The notes: generated by a model not told the origin, from the letters alone. A DNA stretch of 64,000 nucleotides from Tahibacter amnicola (GCF_025398735.1 NZ_CP104694.1:3993001-4057000); one strand, 5' to 3'. Positions 20,701 through 30,600 are shown, counted from the stretch's first letter. Made by a program: numbers and translations.

Positions 20701-23700
20701 CGCATACAATGCACCGAACTCCTCCACCAGCACGTCCATCGACCAGCCGTCCGAGGCGATGTGGTGCATCACCAGTATCAGCGCGTGCTCCTCGTCCGAT
20801 AGCGCGACCAGCGTCGCACGCAGCATGCGGTCAAGGCTCAGGTCAAACGCCCTGGCGCCTTCACTCGCCATCAGGCGTTCAAGGGCTGCACGTTGCTGCG
20901 CTACATCCTGTGACGACCAGTCCATTTCCGGAAGCGCGACGGCAGCGTCGGGATGGATCCGTTGCCACAGGCCATCCGCGTCCGCGTGATAGGTGGTGCG
21001 GAGTACCTCGTGACGCGCGAAAAGATCACGGACCGCGTGAAGCAGTGCCGCACGGTCCAGCCGGCCCGCCAGCGAAAGGCCAGTCACGATGTTGTAGCCC
21101 GCGTCGGACCGGCCATCGCCCGTCACGAACCAGATGCGCTGTTGCGCAAACGACAACGGCAGCTTTTCCGGGCGCCCGGTCGCACGAATACGCGGCGCGG
21201 CCGACATCGGCTTCGCCCCGATCAGCGCAGCCTGTTCCCGGATGGTGCGATGTTCAAAGATCTCGCGCAGCGACAGTTCGACCTCGAATTCGGCGCGAAT
21301 ACCCGAGACCAGGCGCGTGGCGAGGAGCGAATGCCCGCCCGCCTCGAAGAAGCCAACGGTCGCGCTGACCTGTTCGCGCCCGAGCAGGGAACGCCACAGC
21401 GCTTCCAGGCGGACTTCCAGCGGGGTTTCCGGCGCAACATGGGTCTGCCGGTAGAAATGCTGCGATTCGGGCGCCGGCAAGGCATTGCGATCGATCTTGC
21501 CATTGGGCGTCATCGGCAGGCGGTCGAGCACCAGGAACGCCGACGGCATCATGAAGCCGGTCAGCTCGCGTGCCAGCTGGCGCTTGCATTCGTGCAGCCA
21601 TTCCGCCTCGTCAGCGGGTTCGGTGTCGGCCACCAGGTACGCTGCCAGGAAGGCTTCGCCACTCGCCGGCTCGTGCAGCGTCACCGCCGCCTCGCGCACA
21701 CCGGCCAGCGTACACAGCTGCGCTTCGATCTCGCCCAGCTCCACGCGGTGACCGCGGATCTTCACCTGCGCGTCGCAACGGCCCACGTACAGCAGCTCGC
21801 CACTGCCCAGCCAGCGCACCAGGTCGCCGGTCCGGTACACGCGCTCACCGGAGGCCAGATAAACGAAGCGTTCCGCCGTCAGCGCATCGCGCCCCAGATA
21901 CCCGCGGCTCACGCCGGCACCGCCGATCAGCAATTCGCCCTGCACGCCCACCGGCACCGGCTGCAGCGCTTCATCGACAACGTAGAACTGCGTGTTCGCA
22001 ATCGGACGTCCGATCGTGACCGCCCGGCCACCGCCCAGCTGCGCACACGACGACCAGATCGCCGTTTCCGTCGGACCGTACAGATTGATCAACCGCGCCC
22101 GCGTGTGCCGCTCCAGCCGTTCCACCAGCGGCGCCGGACACGCCTCGCCGCCGACCATCAGCATGTCCAGCCCGGCCAGCGCTTCGCAGAAGGCCGGCAG
22201 TTCCATGTACATGCGCAGCAGCGATGGCGTGCACTGCAGATGCGTCACCGCATACCGCGTCATCAGCGCCGCGAACGAATGACCCGGCTCGGCATGACGC
22301 TGGTGGTCACCAATCACCACCGTGAAGCCCTGCGCCAACGGACACAGCAGTTCCAGGATCGAGATATCGAACGAATAGGCCGTCACCGCCAGCCATACGC
22401 CGCGCTCCAGGCCCAGGCACTCCTGCATCGCCGCACGGAAGTTGCCCAGCTGGCGGTGTTCCACCATCACGCCCTTCGGACGCCCGGTCGAGCCGGAGGT
22501 GTAGATCACATAGGCCAGGTCCGCGTCGTCGATGGCAAGATCCGGCGCATCCGGCACTTCGGCCACCGTCTCCAGCAGCACCGCTTCCACCGTCGCCGAC
22601 AGCGCCGACAGGCCCGCCCGCAACTGACCGTCAGTCACGACCCACTGCAGCGCGCTGTCCTCGACGATGTAGGCCAGGCGCGCCGCCGGATAACCCGGAT
22701 CCAGCGGCACATAGGCCGCACCGGCGCGGTGGATGCCCAGCAGGCCCACCACCATGTCCACGGTCCGCGGCAGGTACACGCCGACCAGGCTGCCCGGGCC
22801 CACGCCCCTGGCACGCAGCACCTGGGCCACGCCATCGGCGCGCGCCAGCAGGGTGCGGTAATCCAGGCGACGCTCACCGTCATCCAGCGCGATCGCAGCC
22901 GGCGTGCGCCGCGCCTGCGCGGCAATCTGCGCCGGCAGCGGCAGGTCGTCGTAGTGCCGCCCGGTCGCGTTCCACGCCGCCAATTGCCGGCGATCAACCT
23001 CCGGCAGCACATCCAGCGCCGACAGCGGGCGACGACTGTCGGCGATCACCGCCTGCGCCAACGCCAGGAAACTGCTCGCCAGCCGCTCGATCGTCGCGCG
23101 TTCGAACAGCGCCGTCGCATAACCCCACTGCAGTTCCAGGGCATCGCCCCGCGTCTGCACCGTCAGCTCCAGGTCGAAGCGGATGTTGTGCGTGCGCGAC
23201 GACAGCGGCTCCACCCGCAGGCCATCCAGCACCAGGCTTTCCTGCTCGTAGTTCTGGAATGCCAGGAACACCTGGATCAGCGGGTGATGGCTCAGGTGAC
23301 GTTCCACCTGCAACGTTTCCACCAGCAACTCGAACGGCACGTCCTGGTGGCGGAACACCGCCGCCGCCTGCGCCTTGTGCGCTTCCAGCAGCGTCGCGAA
23401 ATCGGTCTCTCCCGCCAGCACGTGGCGGAACACCAGTGTGTTGGCGAAGAAGCCCACCAGCGACGCGGTACCCGGCTGGTTGCGTCCGGCAGCCGGCACA
23501 CCGATCACCACGTCGTGACTGCCTGCGTACTTGCCCAGCAGCACCGCAAACAGCGCCTTGACCACCAGGAACAGCGTGCAACCGTGACGCTGCGCCAAGG
23601 CATTCAGGCCAGCCAGCAGCTCCCCCTCCAGGCGTTGCCGGTGCACGTGTCCCACATAGTCCGGCTGCGCCGGACGCGGCTTGTCCAGCGGCAGCCGATG

Positions 23701-26700
23701 CACCACCGGCACCCCGGCCAGTGCCTCACGCCAGTAACCCAGCTGTTCGGCCAGCACCGCTTCGCCCAGCGCACCCTGCTGCCAGGCGGCAAAGTCACCG
23801 TACTGGAACGGCAGCGCCGGCAGTGGATCCGGACGCCCCTGGCGCAGCGCGTCGTACAGCGCCATGAATTCCCGCGTCAGGATCGTCATCGACGTCCCGT
23901 CCGTGGCCAGGTGATGGATTGTCAGCAGCACGGCGTGGCGGTTCGCACCGAGCAGCGCCAACCGCGCCGCCACCACGCCCTCGGATGCCAGGTCGAAGTG
24001 CCGGCGCGCTTCCTGCGCCATCAATGCCTGCAACGCGGCTTCCTGTGGCGATGCCGCCAGGAAACTCAGATCGACGACGCCCAGCGTCAACGGCCGTGGC
24101 GGATTGACGCGCTGCTCCACGCCTTCGCCTTCGGCCACGTAGGTGGTGCGCAGAATCGCGTGCCGTTCCACCAGGGCGTTGAGCGCTGCCAGCAGCGCGT
24201 GCTGGTCGAGCGCGCCGTCCAGCTTGAGGGCCACGCGCAGGTTGTAGTGCGCGCTGCCCTCCTCCAGCTGCGTCAGGAAGTGCAAACGGCGCTGCGTATG
24301 CGATAGCGGGTAGCGATCGCGATTGAGCGGAACGATCGCGTCGGAGGGCGAACCGGCGGCACCGGACGCAGCGTCATCCAGCAGGCTCGCCTGTTCGGCA
24401 ATCGTCTGGTGCAGGAAGATGTCGGCAAGACGCAGTTGGCAGCCGAACGCCGCGTTGATCGCCAGGACCAGACGCGTCGCTATCAGGGAATGGCCGCCCA
24501 CGGCGAAGAAGTTCTGCCGCACGCTGATCTCGGTACGATCGAGCACCTGCTGCCAGATCGGCAGCAGCGCCGCTTCGGTCGGCGTACGTGGCGCGACGAA
24601 GGCTTCCGCGGCCGTGACTTCCGGCGCCGGCAAGGCATTGCGATCGATCTTGCCATTGGGCGTCATCGGCAGGCGGTCGAGCACCAGGAACGCCGACGGC
24701 ATCATGAAGCCGGTCAGCTCGCGTGCCAGCTGGCGCTTGCATTCGTGCAGCCATTCCGCCTCGTCAGCGGGTTCGGTGTCGGCCACCAGGTACGCTGCCA
24801 GGAAGGCTTCGCCACTCGCCGGCTCGTGCAGCGTCACCGCCGCCTCGCGCACACCGGCCAGCGTACACAGCTGCGCTTCGATCTCGCCCAGCTCCACGCG
24901 GTGACCGCGGATCTTCACCTGCGCGTCGCAACGGCCCACGTACAGCAGCTCGCCACTGCCCAGCCAGCGCACCAGGTCGCCGGTCCGGTACACGCGCTCA
25001 CCGGAGGCCAGATAAACGAAGCGTTCCGCCGTCAGCGCATCGCGCCCCAGATACCCGCGGCTCACGCCGGCACCGCCGATCAGCAATTCGCCCTGCACGC
25101 CCACCGGCACCGGCTGCAGCGCTTCATCGACAACGTAGAACTGCGTGTTCGCAATCGGACGTCCGATCGTGACCGCCCGGCCACCGCCCAGCTGCGCACA
25201 CGACGACCAGATCGCCGTTTCCGTCGGACCGTACAGATTGATCAACCGCGCCCGCGTGTGCCGCTCCAGCCGTTCCACCAGCGGCGCCGGACACGCCTCG
25301 CCGCCGACCATCAGCATGTCCAGCCCGGCCAGCGCTTCGCAGAAGGCCGGCAGTTCCATGTACATGCGCAGCAGCGATGGCGTGCACTGCAGATGCGTCA
25401 CCGCATACCGCGTCATCAGCGCCGCGAACGAATGACCCGGCTCGGCATGACGCTGGTGGTCACCAATCACCACCGTGAAGCCCTGCGCCAACGGACACAG
25501 CAGTTCCAGGATCGAGATATCGAACGAATAGGCCGTCACCGCCAGCCATACGCCGCGCTCCAGGCCCAGGCACTCCTGCATCGCCGCACGGAAGTTGCCC
25601 AGCTGGCGGTGTTCCACCATCACGCCCTTCGGACGCCCGGTCGAGCCGGAGGTGTAGATCACATAGGCCAGGTCCGCGTCGTCGATGGCAAGATCCGGCG
25701 CATCCGGCACTTCGGCCACCGTCTCCAGCAGCACCGCTTCCACCGTCGCCGACAGCGCCGACAGGCCCGCCCGCAACTGACCGTCAGTCACCACCCACTG
25801 CAGCGCGCTGTCCTCGACGATGTAGGCCAGGCGCGCCGCCGGATAACCCGGATCCAGCGGCACATAGGCCGCACCGGCGCGGTGGATGCCCAACAGGCCC
25901 ACCACCATGTCCACGGTCCGCGGCAGGTACACGCCGACCAGGCTGCCCGGGCCCACGCCCCTGGCACGCAGCACCTGGGCCACGCCATCGGCGCGCGCCA
26001 GCAGGGTGCGGTAATCCAGGCGACGCTCACCGTCATCCAGCGCGATCGCAGCCGGCGTGCGCCGCGCCTGCGCGGCAATCTGCGCCGGCAGCGGCAGGTC
26101 GTCGTAGTGCCGCCCGGTCGCGTTCCACGCCGCCAATTGCCGGCGATCAACCTCCGGCAGCACATCCAGCGCCGACAGCGGGCGACGACTGTCGGCGATC
26201 ACCGCCTGCGCCAACGCCAGGAAACTGCTCGCCAGCCGCTCGATCGTCGCGCGTTCGAACAGCGCCGTCGCATAACCCCACTGCAGTTCCAGGGCATCGC
26301 CCCGCGTCTGCACCGTCAGCTCCAGGTCGAAGCGGATGTTGTGCGTGCGCGACGACAGCGGCTCCACCCGCAGGCCATCCAGCACCAGGCTTTCCTGCTC
26401 GTAGTTCTGGAATGCCAGGAACACCTGGATCAGCGGGTGATGGCTCAGGTGACGTTCCACCTGCAACGTTTCCACCAGCAACTCGAACGGCACGTCCTGG
26501 TGGCGGAACACCGCCGCCGCCTGCGCCTTGTGCGCTTCCAGCAGCGTCGCGAAATCGGTCTCTCCCGCCAGCACGTGGCGGAACACCAGTGTGTTGGCGA
26601 AGAAGCCCACCAGCGACGCGGTACCCGGCTGGTTGCGTCCGGCAGCCGGCACACCGATCACCACGTCGTGGCTGCCTGCGTACTTGCCCAGCAGCACCGC

Positions 26701-27669
26701 AAACAGCGCCTTGACCACCAGGAACAGCGTGCAACCGTGACGCTGCGCCAAGGCATTCAGGCCAGCCAGCAGCTCCCCCTCCAGGCGTTGCCGGTGCACG
26801 TGTCCCACATAGTCCGGCTGCGCCGGACGCGGCTTGTCCAGCGGCAGCCGATGCACCACCGGCACCCCGGCCAGTGCCTCACGCCAGTAACCCAGCTGCT
26901 CGGCCAGCACCGCTTCGCCCAGCGCGCCCTGCTGCCAGGCGGCAAAGTCACCGTACTGGAACGGCAGCGCCGGCAGTGGATCCGGACGCCCCTGGCGCAG
27001 CGCGTCGTACAGCGCCATGAACTCCCGCGTCAGGATCGTCATCGACGTCCCGTCCGTGGCCAGGTGATGGATTGTCAGCAGCACGGCGTGGCGGTTCGCA
27101 CCGAGCTTTACCAGGCGCACCGCCATCACACCGTCGGACGTCAGGTCGAAGTGCCGCCGCGCCTCCTGCGCCATCAGCGCCTGCAAGGCCTCGTCCTGCG
27201 CGTCACCGACCAGTCCGGTCAGGTCCACGTGCTCCAGCGCCAACGGCGTCGCCGGATTCACGCGCTGCTCGGCGCTGCCGTCTTCCACGCCGTAGGTCGT
27301 GCGCAGGATCGCATGCCGTTCTACCAGGGCATTGAGTGCGGCCAGCAGGGCCTTTTCATCGAGCGCGCCATCCAGCGTCAGCCCGACGCGCAGGTTGTAG
27401 TGCGCGCTGCCCTCCTCCAGCTGCGTCAGGAAGTGCAGGCGACGCTGCGTATGCGATAGCGGGTAGCGATCGCGATGCAAAGCTTCGATGACACCCGGCC
27501 GCGACCGGGCGGCCAGGTAGGTGACGATCGACTCCCGATTGTCGCGAACCAGTTCGCGCAGGGCCGCGGAAAACTGGCCCGGCTTGGCCTTGAACGCGAG
27601 CTGGCCTTTGTCGAGATAGAGGTGAACACCCGCTTCGAAGGCGGATCTGACGATCTGGGCGGCATCCAT
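14740..27669 (-). CDS. NRPS with four C-A-T modules, 4309 aa (predicted Gly-Gly-Asn-Asn)
   Basis: A TubC-type docking domain (1-60) is followed by four complete C-A-T modules, with HHxxxDG motifs near residues 200, 1250, 2303 and 3373 and carrier LGGHS/VGGHS motifs near 1057, 2113, 3173 and 4243. The first two A domains share the pocket code DILQMGLIW(K), a glycine-type code. The last two share DATKVGEVG(K), an asparagine-type code. All codes were read by eye from the A4-A5 region, with Lys517 assumed. No epimerization or methyltransferase domain is inserted. Large parts of modules 1/2 and of modules 3/4 are nearly identical at DNA level (see repeats). Start ATG 27669 overlaps the TGA of the upstream gene by one base (TGATG); an in-frame GTG lies one codon earlier. 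The C-terminus ends in YEELEW, another acidic tail. Confidence 0.97.
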   Translation of the reverse strand: MDAAQIVRSAFEAGVHLYLDKGQLAFKAKPGQFSAALRELVRDNRESIVTYLAARSRPGVIEALHRDRYPLSHTQRRLHFLTQLEEGSAHYNLRVGLTLDGALDEKALLAALNALVERHAILRTTYGVEDGSAEQRVNPATPLALEHVDLTGLVGDAQDEALQALMAQEARRHFDLTSDGVMAVRLVKLGANRHAVLLTIHHLATDGTSMTILTREFMALYDALRQGRPDPLPALPFQYGDFAAWQQGALGEAVLAEQLGYWREALAGVPVVHRLPLDKPRPAQPDYVGHVHRQRLEGELLAGLNALAQRHGCTLFLVVKALFAVLLGKYAGSHDVVIGVPAAGRNQPGTASLVGFFANTLVFRHVLAGETDFATLLEAHKAQAAAVFRHQDVPFELLVETLQVERHLSHHPLIQVFLAFQNYEQESLVLDGLRVEPLSSRTHNIRFDLELTVQTRGDALELQWGYATALFERATIERLASSFLALAQAVIADSRRPLSALDVLPEVDRRQLAAWNATGRHYDDLPLPAQIAAQARRTPAAIALDDGERRLDYRTLLARADGVAQVLRARGVGPGSLVGVYLPRTVDMVVGLLGIHRAGAAYVPLDPGYPAARLAYIVEDSALQWVVTDGQLRAGLSALSATVEAVLLETVAEVPDAPDLAIDDADLAYVIYTSGSTGRPKGVMVEHRQLGNFRAAMQECLGLERGVWLAVTAYSFDISILELLCPLAQGFTVVIGDHQRHAEPGHSFAALMTRYAVTHLQCTPSLLRMYMELPAFCEALAGLDMLMVGGEACPAPLVERLERHTRARLINLYGPTETAIWSSCAQLGGGRAVTIGRPIANTQFYVVDEALQPVPVGVQGELLIGGAGVSRGYLGRDALTAERFVYLASGERVYRTGDLVRWLGSGELLYVGRCDAQVKIRGHRVELGEIEAQLCTLAGVREAAVTLHEPASGEAFLAAYLVADTEPADEAEWLHECKRQLARELTGFMMPSAFLVLDRLPMTPNGKIDRNALPAPEVTAAEAFVAPRTPTEAALLPIWQQVLDRTEISVRQNFFAVGGHSLIATRLVLAINAAFGCQLRLADIFLHQTIAEQASLLDDAASGAAGSPSDAIVPLNRDRYPLSHTQRRLHFLTQLEEGSAHYNLRVALKLDGALDQHALLAALNALVERHAILRTTYVAEGEGVEQRVNPPRPLTLGVVDLSFLAASPQEAALQALMAQEARRHFDLASEGVVAARLALLGANRHAVLLTIHHLATDGTSMTILTREFMALYDALRQGRPDPLPALPFQYGDFAAWQQGALGEAVLAEQLGYWREALAGVPVVHRLPLDKPRPAQPDYVGHVHRQRLEGELLAGLNALAQRHGCTLFLVVKALFAVLLGKYAGSHDVVIGVPAAGRNQPGTASLVGFFANTLVFRHVLAGETDFATLLEAHKAQAAAVFRHQDVPFELLVETLQVERHLSHHPLIQVFLAFQNYEQESLVLDGLRVEPLSSRTHNIRFDLELTVQTRGDALELQWGYATALFERATIERLASSFLALAQAVIADSRRPLSALDVLPEVDRRQLAAWNATGRHYDDLPLPAQIAAQARRTPAAIALDDGERRLDYRTLLARADGVAQVLRARGVGPGSLVGVYLPRTVDMVVGLLGIHRAGAAYVPLDPGYPAARLAYIVEDSALQWVVTDGQLRAGLSALSATVEAVLLETVAEVPDAPDLAIDDADLAYVIYTSGSTGRPKGVMVEHRQLGNFRAAMQECLGLERGVWLAVTAYSFDISILELLCPLAQGFTVVIGDHQRHAEPGHSFAALMTRYAVTHLQCTPSLLRMYMELPAFCEALAGLDMLMVGGEACPAPLVERLERHTRARLINLYGPTETAIWSSCAQLGGGRAVTIGRPIANTQFYVVDEALQPVPVGVQGELLIGGAGVSRGYLGRDALTAERFVYLASGERVYRTGDLVRWLGSGELLYVGRCDAQVKIRGHRVELGEIEAQLCTLAGVREAAVTLHEPASGEAFLAAYLVADTEPADEAEWLHECKRQLARELTGFMMPSAFLVLDRLPMTPNGKIDRNALPAPESQHFYRQTHVAPETPLEVRLEALWRSLLGREQVSATVGFFEAGGHSLLATRLVSGIRAEFEVELSLREIFEHRTIREQAALIGAKPMSAAPRIRATGRPEKLPLSFAQQRIWFVTGDGRSDAGYNIVTGLSLAGRLDRAALLHAVRDLFARHEVLRTTYHADADGLWQRIHPDAAVALPEMDWSSQDVAQQRAALERLMASEGARAFDLSLDRMLRATLVALSDEEHALILVMHHIASDGWSMDVLVEEFGALYAAYSQGQPASLPALPVQYADYALWQQAQVQTLAEGLDYWSQQLAAAPELTTLPGDRPRPAQMVPAGANYRSELPAALVERIRVFCQARDVTPFMLLEAVLALLVSRYSDQRDVVIGTPVAGRLQREVEPLVGCFVNNLALRTQLTPSMRFDELLATTRSTVVDAYGHQGVPFDKVVERLQVERSLSHSPLFQILFTLQNTAQRRLALPELTVTALPYAAQTTKYDLELTAWEHEGALRLSWQYATALFDAATIEQLSAHYATLLSAALSAPASPVYQLPMQTAQDQSRWQAWNQTSKDYPRDRCVHELFDAQVQRTPQALAVTDGERNLCYADLDAWASRAAQALRAQGVGPGSVVGLHVGRSLEQVVGVLAILKAGGAYLPLEPEHPDARLSYMCQDSRVRCIVSVHALASRCASWSESTLCLDDAAALAAYPVQAPVVDGLDPQQLAYVIYTSGSTGQPKGVLVPHQGVVNYLDHAQGYLQPYHRGAVMGTPLSFDATVTTLFTPLLMGKCLVVLPSETGALFAGLGRYLFEDGQEWLFKLTPAHLDGLYASDAAQAGPIALRHCLVIGGEQLSTATVVKWQRDRLPQAEYVNEYGPTETVVGCSVYTVRRPEDLQRCGHAVAIGRPIQNTQLYVLNELDEGVPPGAVGELCIGGDGVTRGYQNRDSLTASRFREHRLADGTVTRLYHSGDIVRWAQDGELEYLGRRDEQVKLRGYRIELGEIEAQLKHDARVSDAAAVVQGVGSDRRLVAFVASNVSDAERGALVESLQQALRQTLAEYMRPTVIEVLASLPLTANGKVDRSALPHLSAATAAQYRAPETETERTLAVLWQELLERSEPVGAEDNFFRLGGHSLLATRMVVQINSRFAVDLSVKDAFERQDLAALAELVDIRRASAPPSISAIRARAGLTPAPLSFAQQRLWFIDRLSGGSRQYNIALPIAIHGRLDVHALTEALKTIVERHEVLRTVYREDETGSVQQHVQALDELALSGYLDLREHDPAGRQVLLAEQVRAAADTGFDLSLDRMLRATLVALSDEEHALILVMHHIASDGWSMDVLVEEFGALYAAYSQGQPASLPALPVQYADYALWQQAQVQTLAEGLDYWSQQLAAAPELTTLPGDRPRPAQMVPAGANYRSELPAALVERIRVFCQARDVTPFMLLEAVLALLVSRYSDQRDVVIGTPVAGRLQREVEPLVGCFVNNLALRTQLTPSMRFDELLATTRSTVVDAYGHQGVPFDKVVERLQVERSLSHSPLFQILFTLQNTAQRRLALPELTVTALPYAAQTTKYDLELTAWEHEGALRLSWQYATALFDAATIEQLSAHYATLLSAALSAPASPVYQLPMQTAQDQSRWQAWNQTSKDYPRDRCVHELFDAQVQRTPQALAVTDGERNLCYADLDAWASRAAQALRAQGVGPGSVVGLHVGRSLEQVVGVLAILKAGGAYLPLEPEHPDARLSYMCQDSRVRCIVSVHALASRCASWSESTLCLDDAAALAAYPVQAPVVDGLDPQQLAYVIYTSGSTGQPKGVLVPHQGVVNYLDHAQGYLQPYHRGAVMGTPLSFDATVTTLFTPLLMGKCLVVLPSETGALFAGLGRYLFEDGQEWLFKLTPAHLDGLYASDAAQAGPIALRHCLVIGGEQLSTATVVKWQRDRLPQAEYVNEYGPTETVVGCSVYTVRRPEDLQRCGHAVAIGRPIQNTQLYVLNELDEGVPPGAVGELCIGGDGVTRGYQNRDSLTASRFREHRLADGTVTRLYHSGDIVRWAQDGELEYLGRRDEQVKLRGYRIELGEIEAQLKHDARVSDAAAVVQGVGSDRRLVAFVASNVSDAERGALVESLQQALRQTLAEYMRPTVIEVLASLPLTANGKVDRSALPHLSAATAAQYRAPETETERTLAVLWQELLERSEPVGAEDNFFRLGGHSLLATRMVLAINQRCAGAVQLKDIFELQTLAELALHIDVKRMSTSATASDGTNGNAVYEELEW
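14909..17640. repeat. Long direct repeat A, copy 1 (2732 bp)
   Basis: Nearly identical to 18116-20847 at a constant offset of 3207 bases; I noticed only isolated substitutions (for example near 16970 and at 17629). It covers the fourth module of the 4309-residue NRPS from just before HHIASDG to just after the carrier LGGHSLLATRMV motif, so a whole C(part)-A-T unit was copied. Sequence outside these ends diverges at once, including the N-terminal lobe of the C domain. Confidence 0.95.
18116..20847. repeat. Long direct repeat A, copy 2 (2732 bp)
   Basis: Second copy of repeat A, covering the third module (Asn-type) of the 4309-residue NRPS. The two copies encode essentially the same protein segment, so both A domains must have the same specificity. 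Confidence 0.95.
21470..23953. repeat. Long direct repeat B, copy 1 (2484 bp)
   Basis: Nearly identical to 24623-27106 at an offset of 3153 bases. It runs from just before HHLATDG in the C domain to the A10 motif NGKIDRNALPAPE of the second module (Gly-type). Unlike repeat A, it stops before the carrier domain; the two carrier domains differ clearly. Confidence 0.95.
24623..27106. repeat. Long direct repeat B, copy 2 (2484 bp)
   Basis: Second copy of repeat B in the first module (Gly-type) of the 4309-residue NRPS. A few substitutions against copy 1 are visible, for example GAC versus CAC near 22638/25791 and a change near 23518/26671. Confidence 0.95.
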
Positions 27670-30600
27670 CACACCAACCCCGATTCGGCGTACTCGTCGC
27701 TGTCGACCAACTCTGCCGGCACGCGGCTTCCGGCGTCGGCGACCAGTCGTTCCACGATCGCAGCCACGCCTCTCACCGTCGCCGCCGAGAAGAAGTCGTT
27801 GAACTGGAAGTTCTCGCCACTGAGCTGGTACTTCTCGCGCAGCGCCGTGATGACGCGCACCGCGAGAATCGAGTTTCCGCCCAGTGCAAAGAAGTTGTCC
27901 GTGACGCCGATGGCTTCCTTCTGCAGCAACTGCTGCCAGACGGCAACGATCTCCTCTTCGAACGGCGTCTCCGGCGCGACGTAGGCAGCCCGCGCGGACG
28001 CGGCGAAATCGCGCGTCGGCAGGTTGCGGCGATCGACCTTGCCGTTGGCGGTAAGCGGAATATCCGAAAGCGCAATATAGATGTCCGGCACCATGTAGGC
28101 GGGCAGCGACTGGCGAAGCCCTGCGCCGAGCCGTTCGGCCAGCGGCGCATCCTGCCAGTCGGCGGCCGCGGCCATGCCCGGTGCATCGGGTACCACATAG
28201 GCGACCAGGCGCCGCTCGTTCTTCTCGCCCACGGTCACGACGACCGATTCCTTCACACCGTCGAGCTTGACCAGCTGGCTCTCGATTTCGCCCAGCTCGA
28301 TGCGATAGCCGTTGATCTTGACCTGGCTGTCCTCGCGGCCGAGAAACTCGATATTGCCGTCGGCCATCCAGCGCGACAGGTCGCCGGTGCGATAGAGCCG
28401 TCCACCTGCTTCCTCATCGACAATGAAACTGGCTTCGGTCTTGCGCGCATCACCGTAGTAGCCGAGGGCGACACCGATACCGCCGATGTACAGGTCACCT
28501 CGGACCCAGACCGGACACGGCTGCCGCTCGGCGTTGAGAATCTTCATGCACTGGTTATCCAGCGGCTTGCCATAGGGCACGCTGCGCCATTCGGGGTCGA
28601 TGGCCTCGACGTGGTAACCCACCGACCAGATGGACGCTTCGGTCGCGCCGCCAAGGCTGTAGATCGTGCCCTGTGGGAGGGCCGCGCGGATCTGACCCGG
28701 CAGCTCCAGCGGAATCCAGTCACCGCTCATCATCACCACGCGCAGCGGCAGCGTCGTGGTGTTCGACGCCATGTCGTCAAACAGCAGCTTTGCCAGTGCA
28801 GGAACGCTGTTCCAGATCGTCACCGAGTGCCTCTGGCACAGTTCGCGCCACACCTGCGGATCCCGCGTCTGGTTCGCGCCGGGAATTACCAGCGCAGCGC
28901 CGGCGGCCAGCGCACCGAAGATGTCATACACGGAAAGATCAAAGTTCAACTCGGAGATCGCAAAGATGCGGTCAGCAGGACCAACGGCGAATCGCCGGTT
29001 GATGTCCACGATGGTATTGACCGCGCCGGTGTGATCGATCATCACGCCCTTGGGCACACCGGTCGATCCGGAGGTGAAGATCGTGTAGGCGAGGTCAGAT
29101 GCCTTTTGCACCACGGCACCCTTTGCCGCATCGCCGGCCAGCGCTTCTTCCGGATGCAGTACGACAGGCTCGACGAGCAATGCGGCATCCAGCCCGCTGA
29201 CGTCCATGCCCTCCTGCACCAGCACCACGCGCGTCTGGGTCTGCTCCAGCAGGACATCGATGCGCTGCTGCGGCAGGCTGGCGTCAATCGGCAGGTACGC
29301 CCCACCCGCCTTGAGGATCGCGATCACTGCCACGACCTGCTGCCAGCCCTTGCGCATCAGCACGGCAACATGCTGGTTTGCACTGACCCCATGGGCCGAA
29401 AGGCGCGCAGCAAGTCGTGTGCTCTCGCGATCAAGCTGGCGGTAGGTCAGCGTGACGTCCGGCGAGATGACCGCCGGCGAGTCGCCAAATGCCGGCACGT
29501 TGTCGACAAACAATTCGTGCAGCAGTCGGGATTCGCGCGGTGCGTCCGTGGCATTGCTCGCATCGATCAGTGCCCGTTGCCAGGCCGGCAGCAACGAAAT
29601 CACGCGCTGGTGGCGCGCCTGTGCATCGTCGGCCAGACGCTCCAGCCAGCCGACGTAGGCGGCGAACATGTCGTCGAGCACGCCGGGGAAAAACAGCGCG
29701 TCGACGCAGTTCCAGGTGATCGCCACGCTGTCGCCGTCGTCATAGACCTGGCAGTCCAGGTAGACCTGTGAAGTCTGCGTGGCACCGATCGCCGTGGTGC
29801 CGTTGTTCATCAGCTGCTGTGCGCGGCTCTCGCGCTCTTCGGCTTGACGGAAGCCGACCAGACCGGTGAACACCACCGGCATGAGCGCCGCACCGGCGGA
29901 CTTGCCCCGTCCCATCAACTGGCGCAGCACGTCCACGCCGCTGAACAGGCGATGGTCGATGTCATTGAGCAGCTGGCGCTGCGTCTGCACGGCGCGCTCG
30001 ACGAAACTCGAATGCGGCGTCACGTGGACTTCCAGCAAACTGGAAGACGTGAAGTCGCCGATGAGGCGTTCCACGTCCTGGTGCAGCGGCAGGCGGTTGA
30101 ACAGGGTGAGATTGAGGGTGAAGTCGCGGCGTGCGCCCCAGTAGGCAAGCACATCGGCGAACGCGGTGACCAGCAGGTTGATTGGCGTCACCTGCAATTG
30201 GCTGGCACAGGCGCTGAGCTTTTCCCAGGTCTCACGCGCCAGCCGGTGATTGCGACGCACGAATTCGGGCTTGTCCAGCTGCGAGGGATCCAGCGCCAGC
30301 GGAAGCTCCGGCGCTTCCGGCAGTGTGTCGATGCGACTGAGCCAGTACTGGCTGGCCTCGCGCCAGGCCGCAGTCTGCTTGAGCCGCGACTCCGCCATCA
30401 CGTAGTCGCGGAAAGAGATCTCCAGCGTCGGCAACGCCGTTTCCGGATCCAGGTACAGCTCCAGCAATTCGCGCACGAGAATGGCGCGGCTGCGGGCGTC
30501 CATGATGATGGCATCGGTACACACGTGCAGTCGCCCGACGCCACCGGGCAGCAAGGTCACCCGGAAATCGAAAATCGGCCAGCGATGCACGGAACGCACC

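Noticed and set aside
15181-20802. Two almost identical 804-residue plus-strand frames (15181-17595, 18388-20802)
   Set aside because: They are antisense shadows of the duplicated Asn modules; their identity only reflects repeat A.
20953-27459. Plus-strand frames of about 1117 and 1016 residues
   Set aside because: Antisense shadows of the duplicated Gly modules; low-complexity basic translations without domains.
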